Assembly: GCA_947461645.1 (NCBI GenBank)
Contig: CANHMN010000039.1
Location: forward strand, 1 to 10,516
Reading direction: 5' to 3'
DNA from: Chitinophagaceae bacterium
GTDB taxonomy: Bacteria; Bacteroidota; Bacteroidia; Chitinophagales; Chitinophagaceae
Length of the DNA: 10,516 bases
Shown: in pieces, positions 1 to 7,095 of the stretch
Layout: every line of letters starts with the position of its first letter
Numbering within the stretch: the first letter of the stretch is position 1
Made by a program: the position numbers and the translations under genes
The notes under the pieces: model-generated
What the model was told of the DNA's origin: nothing
Seen by the model: the letters and a program-made list of their open reading frames with translations, nothing else
Database searches by the model: none

Positions 1-233
1 GTGTGGAAGAGAAAGCATTTGTTGATAAGTGCGACAACGCAAAATACCAATTGCCTATTGGAAAACAGGTTGTAGGTATACACCCCCGCTATTTTAGACC
101 GGCTGAAGTTGACTTGCTTATTGGTGATGCCTCCAAAGCAAACCAAAATCTTGGATGGAAACCAAAATACGATTTGCAAATGATGGTTGATGAAATGATG
201 GAGGAAGAATTGAAATTCCAATCTAAAAAATAA
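1..233 (+). CDS. gmd: GDP-mannose 4,6-dehydratase, C-terminal part (5' truncated by window edge)
   Basis: Only the last 76 residues are visible; the reading frame is open to the left edge (in frame from position 3), so the true start lies outside the window. GMD is a cytosolic NADP-dependent SDR enzyme that converts GDP-D-mannose to GDP-4-keto-6-deoxy-D-mannose, the precursor of GDP-fucose, GDP-rhamnose, GDP-perosamine and related sugars. The family's C-terminal signature is clear: HPRYFRPAEVDLLIGD at about visible residues 27-42, followed by SKANQNLGWKP (44-54). In GMD structures this part helps bind the GDP moiety. A short acidic helix and a Lys-rich tail end the protein, as is usual for the family. 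A terminator hairpin follows immediately. The neighbouring convergent genes are all sugar-modifying, which fits a GDP-deoxyhexose role. The family call is firm; which sugar is finally made is not known. Confidence 0.95.
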   Translation, partial: VEEKAFVDKCDNAKYQLPIGKQVVGIHPRYFRPAEVDLLIGDASKANQNLGWKPKYDLQMMVDEMMEEELKFQSKK

Positions 234-237
234 AATC

Positions 238-265
238 AAAGGCTGTTAAAAAAACAGCCTTTTTT
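238..265. terminator. Bidirectional intrinsic terminator between convergent gmd and the glycan operon
   Basis: The 7-bp stem GGCTGTT (241-247) pairs with AACAGCC (253-259) around an A-rich 5-nt loop. It is flanked by AAA on the left and by TTTTTT (260-265) on the right. Read on the + strand it gives a hairpin plus U-tract for gmd. Read on the minus strand, the complement of the A-rich left flank (232-240) supplies a U-rich tract for the four-gene operon. The stop codon of the minus-strand GT9 gene (264-266) lies inside the + strand T-tract, so the two transcription units share one compact element. Confidence 0.85.
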
Positions 266-1391
266 ATTTCTTGCTATGCTTTAGCTTCTTGAAAATCAAA
301 TTGTAAATCAGTTTGAAAGGAAAGAAAACGAAAGCCATTAAAAATTGTTTCCAGAACAACAAACGAAATCCATAAACTAAAGAATTTACATTAACGTGTT
401 TGGCTATAGCTTTGAATTGAGCATAACACAGCAAATTGTAAATTATTTTTCTAGTTGTAATAAATAATACTGGCACTTGCTGATTGAAACGCATTTTAGC
501 TACTGGAACACCTTCATCAATTACCATTTCAACGCAATCCAATATTTTCTGCTCATCAAAGCTAATCAGTTCTATGAGTTGCTGAGTTGATAGTCCATAC
601 CTTTCAAAATCCACAGAAGGTGCATTTAAAAAGGGCGATTCAGGATTCAGCAATTGTACCATTGGCAGTAGTTTTCCTGCAGAACTTGTGCAAAGCCAAG
701 TAATGCCACTGCTGGAGCCGATAAGCAAAGTACAGTATTGAGATAATTCCGCATTTTCACGCACGCTCAAAACACTTGCATCAATTATTTTTTCGGAAGC
801 TTCAAATGAATTAGCGGCAGATAAAATTACGCAGGTATCCCCTTTTGAAGTCAATTGCTCAGCTACTCTCTTTACCATTGGGAAATCAAGCAAGCTCTGA
901 CCACTTTGAGGCGCATATTCCCACAATACCACATTTTTGTAATTAGCCAACCGATGTTTTAAAGCAAATGCTGCCACTCGTGATTTTTCATCTTCAGAAA
1001 GTACAAGAACAGGCTGAACAGGCACATCAATCCTGCCGGGATAAGCCCTTAAAATCATGCCTCTAATTGTTCCATCATACAAGGCCTGATTGTTAAATAC
1101 ATTTGAGGTCATGATAACTTGATCCCAAATACCTCTCGTCTGTTGGTCAAATACTTTTTTCCTGAATTTACGGAAGGCTGAAACATCATTTTTAGCCACG
1201 TCATCAACAACCATAACATCATCAACGTATGGATTATGTTTGATAATATCTTTACAGAAAGCAGCAATAGCCCAGGTAAGATGGCAATTGGGATAATCTT
1301 TTTTAATTTGTCGAGCCACAGCGGTTGCATATAAACAATCGCCGTTGGAATACAACTGAACAAGCAATATTTTATTGAAACGAATCTCCAT
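264..1391 (-). CDS. GT9/heptosyltransferase-like glycosyltransferase
   Basis: 375 residues, last gene of the minus-strand operon. The N-terminus (KILLVQLYSNGDCLYATAVARQIKKDYP, residues 7-34, then NPYVDDVMVVDD at 53-64) matches the first Rossmann half of the GT9 ADP-heptose:LPS heptosyltransferase family (GT-B fold). The segment around LLIGSSSGITWLC (222-234) sits where the family has its nucleotide-sugar-binding loop, normally a GPMH-like motif; here it reads SSSGITW, so the donor may not be ADP-heptose. Residues about 336-366 form a hydrophobic, aromatic-rich stretch followed by a Lys-rich tail (KKLKHSKK), suggesting peripheral attachment to the inner membrane at the cytosolic face. The ATG at 1391 overlaps the upstream SDR gene by 20 bp in another frame; it precedes the conserved first beta-strand by only six residues, so I accept it. 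The likely role is adding a sugar to a lipid-linked or LPS-like acceptor. The superfamily is fairly secure, the substrate unknown. Confidence 0.8.
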   Translation of the reverse strand: MEIRFNKILLVQLYSNGDCLYATAVARQIKKDYPNCHLTWAIAAFCKDIIKHNPYVDDVMVVDDVAKNDVSAFRKFRKKVFDQQTRGIWDQVIMTSNVFNNQALYDGTIRGMILRAYPGRIDVPVQPVLVLSEDEKSRVAAFALKHRLANYKNVVLWEYAPQSGQSLLDFPMVKRVAEQLTSKGDTCVILSAANSFEASEKIIDASVLSVRENAELSQYCTLLIGSSSGITWLCTSSAGKLLPMVQLLNPESPFLNAPSVDFERYGLSTQQLIELISFDEQKILDCVEMVIDEGVPVAKMRFNQQVPVLFITTRKIIYNLLCYAQFKAIAKHVNVNSLVYGFRLLFWKQFLMAFVFFPFKLIYNLIFKKLKHSKK

Positions 1392-2256
1392 TTACCATCA
1401 TTTTTGCAAGAGATTCAAAAGAAACAGCAGGTGAAAAGCCTAGGGACTTTATCAAAGAAGGATTCGACACCAATTGTTTATATTCAGGTGTAAAATCATT
1501 TTTAACCACAAGATGATTGGTGTAATCCACCCCAACTATTTGAAAACATGTTTTTATCCAATCTAAAATAGAATAGCCCAAACCGGAGCTGATATTCGCT
1601 TCAAAAACAATGTCTTGATTAACGAGCATCCAAATACCTTCAACAACATCTCCTGCGTAAGTCCATTCTTTAACAACCGAAACATCACCAATTTCAAGTA
1701 CTTCATTATTCGATCCCTTTGCAATTCTGGAAGCAGTTGCAGCAATCTTCTGAGCTATATGTCTTTCAGATCTTCTTGGACTATCGTGGTTGAAAAAGTA
1801 ACCAACATATGCTTTTACGCCAAGCAATCTGAAATAGCGTGCTGCGTATACCGATTGAATTCTACTTACAGAATAAGGATCTCTCGCTTCAAAAGGGTCA
1901 TTTTCGCTGATGGGTAAATTGTTGTTTTTAAACTGCAACCCACTTCCGGAAATAAACACTTTGCTCTGAGAAGAAAAAAGTCTTACAGACTCCAATATGT
2001 TGAATGTTCCAGTTGAAATAGTTTCATGATTTTCGAAGATAGCTTCATGACGCGTTGTAGAATTGGCAGCCAAATGAAAAACATAGTCGGGCTGATGCAT
2101 CTTTATCAATGCAGATACCTCATCGAAGCTGATAATATTGGTTTTATCAAAATTGCCTGATCTGCTTACTCCAATAGTATCTATCCCAAGCTTCATTAAT
2201 AAACTGGTAAGATAAAAACCGTCCTGACCATTGGCACCGAAAATGATGGCTTTCAT
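1372..2256 (-). CDS. GMD-like NAD(P)-dependent epimerase/dehydratase (SDR) with altered active site
   Basis: 294 residues, an extended SDR fold. The dinucleotide-binding motif is GANGQDG (7-13), and HLAAN at 61-65 is the usual second landmark. Residues 114-128 (LPISENDPFEARDPY) and FFNHDSPRR (154-162) align without gaps, by my recollection, to E. coli GMD (IPQKETTPFYPRSPY and LFNHESPRR), so this is closer to GDP-mannose dehydratases than to generic epimerases. The catalytic positions differ. The YxxxK motif is Y128-SVS-R132 (codon AGA). The residues aligned with the GMD catalytic Thr and Glu are G104 and G106. The protein lacks the GMD C-terminal PRYFRPAEV block, consistent with a length well below the roughly 350-370 of true GMDs. 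It may act as a 4-keto-6-deoxy-sugar reductase (RMD-like) with Arg replacing Lys, or have a binding or structural role. Its start codon overlaps the upstream stop (TAATG), so translation is probably coupled. Confidence 0.85.
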   Translation of the reverse strand: MKAIIFGANGQDGFYLTSLLMKLGIDTIGVSRSGNFDKTNIISFDEVSALIKMHQPDYVFHLAANSTTRHEAIFENHETISTGTFNILESVRLFSSQSKVFISGSGLQFKNNNLPISENDPFEARDPYSVSRIQSVYAARYFRLLGVKAYVGYFFNHDSPRRSERHIAQKIAATASRIAKGSNNEVLEIGDVSVVKEWTYAGDVVEGIWMLVNQDIVFEANISSGLGYSILDWIKTCFQIVGVDYTNHLVVKNDFTPEYKQLVSNPSLIKSLGFSPAVSFESLAKMMVNGDSFQ

Positions 2257-4091
2257 TATTTCTTTTTTTGCACAGTGAATGTAGCAAAAGTGTAATTGTA
2301 TTTTCCGAGGTAGAAAAAATCAGGATTAGGACAATCCCAATTGCCTTGATCAACCAACTCACACTGAGGCATATACGACAACATTCTGTTTTGCATGTCG
2401 TCTTTTGTATAAAATCTAGCATCTACTTCAGGCTTGGGTTGACCTGGCTTCCAACCATCTTTGTAATCACAGGTTATTACTGCAATGCCTCCTGGAGCCA
2501 ACAATTGCTCTATACATTCCAAGAAAGATTTATCATCAGGATCATGCTCTATTACAGAGGTAGAAAAGATAATGTCGTAATGATTTTTAAGCGTGGTAGG
2601 TTTTGAAATATAATCCTGAAGATAATAATTAATCATGGGGTCTATTTCGTCAACTGGATAACCAATTTTTTGTAAGCCCATGGAAGCGGTATCTTCATAA
2701 CTGCCTACACAAAGCAATTTAGGATTGGAATATTTGTTAAGGTGACGGTAAACAGTGTCAAATACAAAAGCTTGTTGCACATTTGCCTCTGCGATTTTTT
2801 TTGACATGGTTGCAGGAGCAAACTGAAATAACTTGTCGATCGTGGGTGAGTAAAGTTTACGCGCATGATTGTCGAGAATTCTATTGAATCCATCTGAGGG
2901 GCTCAATTCTACAGGTTGATAAGCAGCAGAATCATCCTTCAATAAAACATCATCGGTTGCAGCAACAGTGTTTCCAAGCCATGTAAATGTTGGCGCTGGC
3001 AAGGTTAGATACTTATTAACCCAGGATTTAATTGTCCTGATAATACCCATTTTTGGCGCATCGAAATAAGTACTTTTTCTGTCAATAATCGTTTTAACGA
3101 TTCTCTCATATTCCCATATCAAATTTTGTTCATTCCAGGATGAGCATGTTTTATCTAAACCAGAGAAACCTAACGACAATATAGATGCAAGACTATTCTT
3201 TTCACAACAAACTTCAGGATGAGTACGCAAAATATGCCTGAACATAGGACAATCAGAAACAGCAACGGGCCGCTTTACGGCAAGCGCAAAATCAACTGCA
3301 CTTGAAATTCCTCTGCCGGATTTATCCTCATACATAAAAACATTCATGCTGTTGGATGCTAAAAATTCAAGCAATTGACCATGATCCATAAAATCATGGG
3401 TGATTTCTAATTTAATCTTAGTGCCATTAACTACCCTCTTGCAATGCTCAGCAATAGTTATGGCATTTTTACCATCTTCGTCACCAAAAGCTGCAAATGG
3501 AATATTAAGCCTTACAACAGCCTCTTTAAAATCTCGAACAACTTTTTCAACCAGTTTTACAAAACCCTTGTTGGGCGTGGCAAAACCAAAACTTCCTATG
3601 GTTGGAACAGCTGGTAAAGGTTTATTGTTTTCATAAGCAGGTATTAATCTGCCCGTCTTGAAAACAAATGGATTTTTGAGTAATAATGTTGGATCGGCAG
3701 CAATGTAGTAATCAAAGAGAGCGTTGATTCTCTTCTGAGAACTTCCCAAAATAAATTTATTTCTATAGGCTGTTGCGGTATCGGCCACTTCCTGTGTTGC
3801 TTCATGTATAATGCCCACTTGAATAGCAGACAATCCTGCAACATTGTTTTTATACATTCCTTTGGCCACTTTTGTACAAAGCCAAGGCATTACAGCTGGA
3901 TGGTAATTGTAAATGATTATAGCAGGCTGATGCTCCTCAATCGCTTTATTGAGTTCATTTTGATTTTCACAAGCGACATGTACAAATGAAAACTTTTGAG
4001 ATTTTCTGACAGCATTGTAAGTATTCCATCCGAACTCATAAACACCACACTGCTTTTTCCTGTGGGTAACAAACAATATAGTGTTCTTCAT
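2256..4091 (-). CDS. Glycosyltransferase-methyltransferase fusion protein
   Basis: 611 residues with two apparent domains. The N-terminal part (about 1-340) looks like a GT-B glycosyltransferase of the GT4 type: a first strand ILFVTHR followed by GVYEFG (16-21), an IGSFGFATPNKG strand-loop (165-176) like the start of the donor domain, and FMYEDKSGRGISSAVDFALAVKRPVAVSD (252-280), which resembles the GT4 E-x7-E/G-hS-xE-A-x-G-x-PV-h-S block in divergent form. A linker of about 110 residues with no clear motif (340-450) leads to a class I SAM-dependent methyltransferase (about 455-608). There, motif I is LLCVGSYED (459-467), an acidic ribose-contacting region is near IDP (483-485), motif IV/V is YDIIFSTSVIEHDPDD (505-520) and post-motif is LLAPGGIAVIT (530-540). 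The fusion would let one polypeptide transfer and methylate a sugar, perhaps capping a chain, but this is inference. The gene begins 2 bp after the stop of the C-methyltransferase gene and shares one base with the SDR start. Confidence 0.8.
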   Translation of the reverse strand: MKNTILFVTHRKKQCGVYEFGWNTYNAVRKSQKFSFVHVACENQNELNKAIEEHQPAIIIYNYHPAVMPWLCTKVAKGMYKNNVAGLSAIQVGIIHEATQEVADTATAYRNKFILGSSQKRINALFDYYIAADPTLLLKNPFVFKTGRLIPAYENNKPLPAVPTIGSFGFATPNKGFVKLVEKVVRDFKEAVVRLNIPFAAFGDEDGKNAITIAEHCKRVVNGTKIKLEITHDFMDHGQLLEFLASNSMNVFMYEDKSGRGISSAVDFALAVKRPVAVSDCPMFRHILRTHPEVCCEKNSLASILSLGFSGLDKTCSSWNEQNLIWEYERIVKTIIDRKSTYFDAPKMGIIRTIKSWVNKYLTLPAPTFTWLGNTVAATDDVLLKDDSAAYQPVELSPSDGFNRILDNHARKLYSPTIDKLFQFAPATMSKKIAEANVQQAFVFDTVYRHLNKYSNPKLLCVGSYEDTASMGLQKIGYPVDEIDPMINYYLQDYISKPTTLKNHYDIIFSTSVIEHDPDDKSFLECIEQLLAPGGIAVITCDYKDGWKPGQPKPEVDARFYTKDDMQNRMLSYMPQCELVDQGNWDCPNPDFFYLGKYNYTFATFTVQKKK

Positions 4092-4093
4092 AC

Positions 4094-5353
4094 TTATTTT
4101 TTAAAAATTTCAATTTTGGGAACTGGGAAAATAAAACCGGTACCTTTTTCCAATGCTTCTTTTTCTCTTTCCACAAATTCGGCTTTGAAATGCCATGGCA
4201 AAACCAGATAGTAATCAGGATTCATTGCCCTGCTTTCTTCTTCACTGATGATGGGAATATCAGTACCTAATGTTCTCGCACCATATTTATCAGGATTTCT
4301 CTCAGCAGCACACTCAACCAAATTCTTATCAATATCGCACCACTGTAAAATGGTATTCCCTTTTGTTGAAGCACCATAAACATGAACTCGCTTGCCTTCT
4401 TTCTTAAGTTTAACCAGCAATTGATTGAGCTCTACTTTAAGCTTTTCAATTCTTTGCTGAAAAGTCACATAGGGTTTGTCAGTATCAAGTTCAAGATCGA
4501 ACTCTTTGTGTCTGATTTCGTTAATGAGCTGATAATTCTCTTTATTATCGTGTTTGCTGTTTTCTTTGTGAGTAGCGTAGCAACGAATACTTCCTCCGTT
4601 GATGTCATTGAAAGAAATTTTGAAAATTTTCATTCCGGCCTTTGCCAATATCTTTTCGAGCACGGCAAGACTGTAGAACTCAAGGTGTTCATGGCAAATG
4701 GTATCATAACTATCGAGTTCCAACATCTTTGGCATGTAGCTCATTTCAAAAACCCAAACGCCCTGAGAAGAAAGAAAACGGCTGATGCCTTTGACAAATG
4801 CAACAGGATCTTCCAAGTCATAAAACATGGCTATAGAAGTAATAACATCGAGTTTCTTGCCTTCCAACATTTTAAAAAGCTCTTCGGAAGGAAAAATATC
4901 CTGAACTACAGTAGCATCTTTTACCTCCTGGGCAACATCGCTTGGGTCACAACCGTATTTTATGTAATGCTTTGGATAATAACCCAATAAGGTTCCATCG
5001 TTACAACCAATATCAAGAACCAACGGATGCTTTATAGAAGAAATGGTATCGGCAACGGAGTCTACAATATCCTTGAGGTGATTACGCATGGTATTGTTTG
5101 TTCCGCTTCTGTACCAATAGGCAGCATACAAAATTTCGGAGGGAACGGAATGTTCCATTTGCAACAACCCGCATGCATTTTCATCAACCTCCGGATTGCA
5201 TCTTACCAGGGTGCAATCAATCTTTCTTTCGCTAGGCATTTCCTTACCGGGCTTTACAAAACTACCTTGCAGGTATTGAGGTCCGAGATCAATAACCTTT
5301 TTCAAGGATGGGGAGCCGCAAACCCTGCAGGTTGTTCTTTTCCTAATGTGCAT
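4094..5353 (-). CDS. Zinc-finger class I SAM methyltransferase, NDP-sugar C-methyltransferase type
   Basis: 419 residues, first gene of the minus-strand operon. The architecture is that of the TylC3/NovU/TcaB9 family of sugar C-methyltransferases. There is an N-terminal zinc-binding module with candidate ligands C9, C12 (CRVC), C52 and C61. A SAM-binding Rossmann domain follows, with motif I VLDIGCNDGTLLGYY (112-126). The conserved ICHEHLEFYS stretch (219-228) contains the His-Glu-His group implicated as catalytic base in this family. A C-terminal Rossmann-like domain contains HVYGASTKGNTIL (324-336). Family members methylate a carbon (often C3) of a 4-keto-6-deoxy NDP-sugar, which fits the nearby gmd that makes such a 4-keto intermediate. 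Many O-antigen clusters contain this type of protein without proven chemistry, so the exact reaction is uncertain. The ATG at 5353 starts directly before the zinc module. No Shine-Dalgarno sequence is evident; the upstream region is AT-rich. Confidence 0.9.
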   Translation of the reverse strand: MHIRKRTTCRVCGSPSLKKVIDLGPQYLQGSFVKPGKEMPSERKIDCTLVRCNPEVDENACGLLQMEHSVPSEILYAAYWYRSGTNNTMRNHLKDIVDSVADTISSIKHPLVLDIGCNDGTLLGYYPKHYIKYGCDPSDVAQEVKDATVVQDIFPSEELFKMLEGKKLDVITSIAMFYDLEDPVAFVKGISRFLSSQGVWVFEMSYMPKMLELDSYDTICHEHLEFYSLAVLEKILAKAGMKIFKISFNDINGGSIRCYATHKENSKHDNKENYQLINEIRHKEFDLELDTDKPYVTFQQRIEKLKVELNQLLVKLKKEGKRVHVYGASTKGNTILQWCDIDKNLVECAAERNPDKYGARTLGTDIPIISEEESRAMNPDYYLVLPWHFKAEFVEREKEALEKGTGFIFPVPKIEIFKK

Positions 5354-5381
5354 TATTTAGAATTTTTTATTTTTTAACAAA

Positions 5382-5391
5382 TAAGTACTTA
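5382..5391. repeat. 10-bp perfect palindrome TAAGTACTTA upstream of the glycan operon
   Basis: TAAGTACTTA lies about 29 bp before the ATG of the C-methyltransferase gene, in the 241-bp region between the divergent operon and the flippase gene. It could be part of an operator or be a chance palindrome in AT-rich DNA. I saw no second copy in the window. Confidence 0.25.
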
Positions 5392-5492
5392 AACAAATCG
5401 TTGATGCTTTGCACAACAAACAAAATGCTTCAGCCATAATATGAAATTGTTGCCATTTTTAACAGCGATCAACAAAACTTATTGAGCGTCAA

Positions 5493-5518
5493 TGAAAAGG
5501 GCCATTTTCAAGGGCCAT
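5493..5518. promoter_or_regulatory. Candidate operator: near-palindrome plus overlapping direct repeat upstream of the flippase gene
   Basis: TGAAAAGGGCCATTTTCA (5493-5510) is an 18-bp inverted repeat with one mismatched pair. AAGGGCCAT occurs at 5497-5505 and again at 5510-5518, a 13-bp period. The element is the most GC-rich patch in the otherwise AT-rich 5354-5594 region between divergent genes, and lies about 37 bp before the candidate flippase -7 box. It may bind a dimeric regulator. This is inference from symmetry only. Confidence 0.35.
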
Positions 5519-5546
5519 AAAATTACAAAAAAAAATAAGAAATGAA

Positions 5547-5554
5547 TACCTTCG
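5547..5554 (+). promoter_or_regulatory. Candidate Bacteroidota -7 box for the flippase gene
   Basis: TACCTTCG matches the Bacteroidota sigma-A -7 consensus TAnnTTTG at all but one position. It sits 40 bp before the flippase ATG, just after a 9-nt A-tract (5527-5535). The -33 TTTG element is not convincing; only TTAC (5523-5526) lies at the right distance. Confidence 0.4.
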
Positions 5555-5594
5555 CAAAAATAGTCGATATTACGTTTCAACTGCCTATTCAATA

Positions 5595-7094
5595 ATGTCA
5601 GAAATCAGAAAAAGAAGCATTAAAGCCGCAATATGGATATATGTCGGATTTTTAATTGGTGCTGCAAATACCTACTTTCTTACACACAAGGCTTGGTTTA
5701 GTCCAGATCAGAACGGACTAACCAGGGTTATCATCGAAACAGGGCAACTCATTTTTGCTTTTTCAACCCTAGGCACCACCTCATTTTTGCTAAAATTTTT
5801 CCCTTATTACAAGGATAATCTTGATGCTAGAAAAAACGATATGTTGGCTTTGGCACTTTCTATAGCAACATTGGGATTCCTGATTTGTACAGGTTTTATT
5901 TTTCTGATTGAGCCCATTATTGTTCGAAAATTCAGTGAGAAATCCATTCTGTTTGTCGATTATTTTCAGCTTATTATACCGATGGGTTTTTTCATCATGC
6001 TTTATCATATTCTAGAGGCATATAGTTATGGTTTCGGTAAAGGAGTCATAACAAGTTTATTGAAAGAAACAGTGCTGAGGTTTTTTACAGCTATAGTTAT
6101 TTTGTTGAAAATTTTCAACTTTATAGATTTTCATACTTTCATCATCCTTTTCTCTTTTCAATACCTTGTAATTGTATTGTTACTAGCATTTCACCTTAAG
6201 AGAAACAACCAATTATGGATAAACTTCAGAATAAGCAGGGTTACCAGAAAATTCAGAAAGAAAATCATAGCCATAATGGGCTTCACTTTTATTGTAGTGG
6301 TGGTAAGCATGTTGCGGCAAAGCATTGACGGATTGGTATTGGCTTCAAAACAAGACCTGGGCAAGGTTGGCATTTTTGGTTTAGCTGCCTACATGAGCTC
6401 AGTCTTGCAGGTTCCCTTTCGCAGCATGATAGCCATTACCATCCCCATATTGTCGCGTTCATGGAAAGACAAAAACCTTGTGGAGATTGAAAGAATTTAC
6501 AAACGATCTTCCATAAACCTACTCAGCTTTTCGCTCTTTGCTTTTTTTCTGATTTGGTTGAATTTTAATGATGGCATTCAATTGCTGGGTATTAATGCAG
6601 AATACCTTGAAGGGAAAACCGTTTTCCTTTTGTTAGGTATTGTTGCCATCATCGAAATGGGAACCGGCGTGAATGGTCAAATTATTAGCACTTCAACCAT
6701 GTGGAGTTTTGAATTGTGGACCAGCCTGCTACTTACCTGCCTGATAATCCCATTAAGTTATTACCTAACGGTGAAGTATGGACTTGTTGGCCCCGCACTT
6801 GCAAACCTCGTCTCTTTCAGTGTTTACAATGCAGTAAGGCTATATTTTTTATGGAAGAAATACAGAATGCAACCCTTCAGCATTAAAACAATTGAAGTAC
6901 TTCTCATTGCTGCTTTCTCTTACCTTACATGCCTGCTTTTCAAGGAATTGCATGGTTTAACCGGAATATTATTAAAAAGCTTTCTTTTTATCTCACTTTT
7001 CCTAGCGGGAATTTATGTACGAAATGTATCTGCCGACATAAGGCCGATCATAAACAATCTGCTTTTAAGGGTTGGTATAAAAGGGAAGGAATAA
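5595..7094 (+). CDS. Polysaccharide flippase (Wzx-like, MOP superfamily)
   Basis: 499 residues, strongly hydrophobic, with about 14 predicted membrane segments by eye (approximately 10-28, 46-67, 84-107, 122-143, 160-177, 180-200, 225-245, 258-285, 308-323, 342-365, 373-393, 398-420, 431-449 and 456-476). The positively charged N-terminus (SEIRKRSIK) before the first helix, the loop KQDLGKVGIFGLAAYMSSVLQVPFRSM (252-278) and the late YGLVGPALANLVSFSVYNAVRLYFLWKKY (395-423) are typical of the polysaccharide biosynthesis/oligosaccharide flippase family. Such proteins move undecaprenyl- or other polyprenyl-linked glycan units across the inner membrane. Its divergent position next to the glycosyltransferase operon supports export of that operon's product. 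The ATG at 5595 is the natural start; no Shine-Dalgarno sequence is seen. It ends 1 bp from the convergent mqnA, with no terminator between. Substrate identity cannot be inferred. Confidence 0.88.
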   Translation: MSEIRKRSIKAAIWIYVGFLIGAANTYFLTHKAWFSPDQNGLTRVIIETGQLIFAFSTLGTTSFLLKFFPYYKDNLDARKNDMLALALSIATLGFLICTGFIFLIEPIIVRKFSEKSILFVDYFQLIIPMGFFIMLYHILEAYSYGFGKGVITSLLKETVLRFFTAIVILLKIFNFIDFHTFIILFSFQYLVIVLLLAFHLKRNNQLWINFRISRVTRKFRKKIIAIMGFTFIVVVVSMLRQSIDGLVLASKQDLGKVGIFGLAAYMSSVLQVPFRSMIAITIPILSRSWKDKNLVEIERIYKRSSINLLSFSLFAFFLIWLNFNDGIQLLGINAEYLEGKTVFLLLGIVAIIEMGTGVNGQIISTSTMWSFELWTSLLLTCLIIPLSYYLTVKYGLVGPALANLVSFSVYNAVRLYFLWKKYRMQPFSIKTIEVLLIAAFSYLTCLLFKELHGLTGILLKSFLFISLFLAGIYVRNVSADIRPIINNLLLRVGIKGKE

Positions 7095-7095
7095 A

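Noticed and set aside
1615..1917. A 100-codon + strand frame within the SDR gene
   Set aside because: Antisense shadow of a clear SDR gene; no motif or start context.
4686..4698. Cys in place of Tyr in the methyltransferase HEHL motif (ICHEHLEFY) as a lost catalytic residue
   Set aside because: As I recall, CHEHLEYY-type sequences are common in this family in O-antigen clusters, so it is probably normal variation.
4382..4990. A 202-codon open frame on the + strand inside the C-methyltransferase gene
   Set aside because: It is antisense to a well-supported gene, its translation shows no recognisable motif, and its composition follows from the real gene's reading frame.
5390..5430. Possible minus-strand promoter for the glycan operon (TTTTG, 19 nt, then ACGATTTG)
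   Set aside because: Spacing is right for a Bacteroidota promoter, but the -7 box lacks the TA pair; too weak to list.
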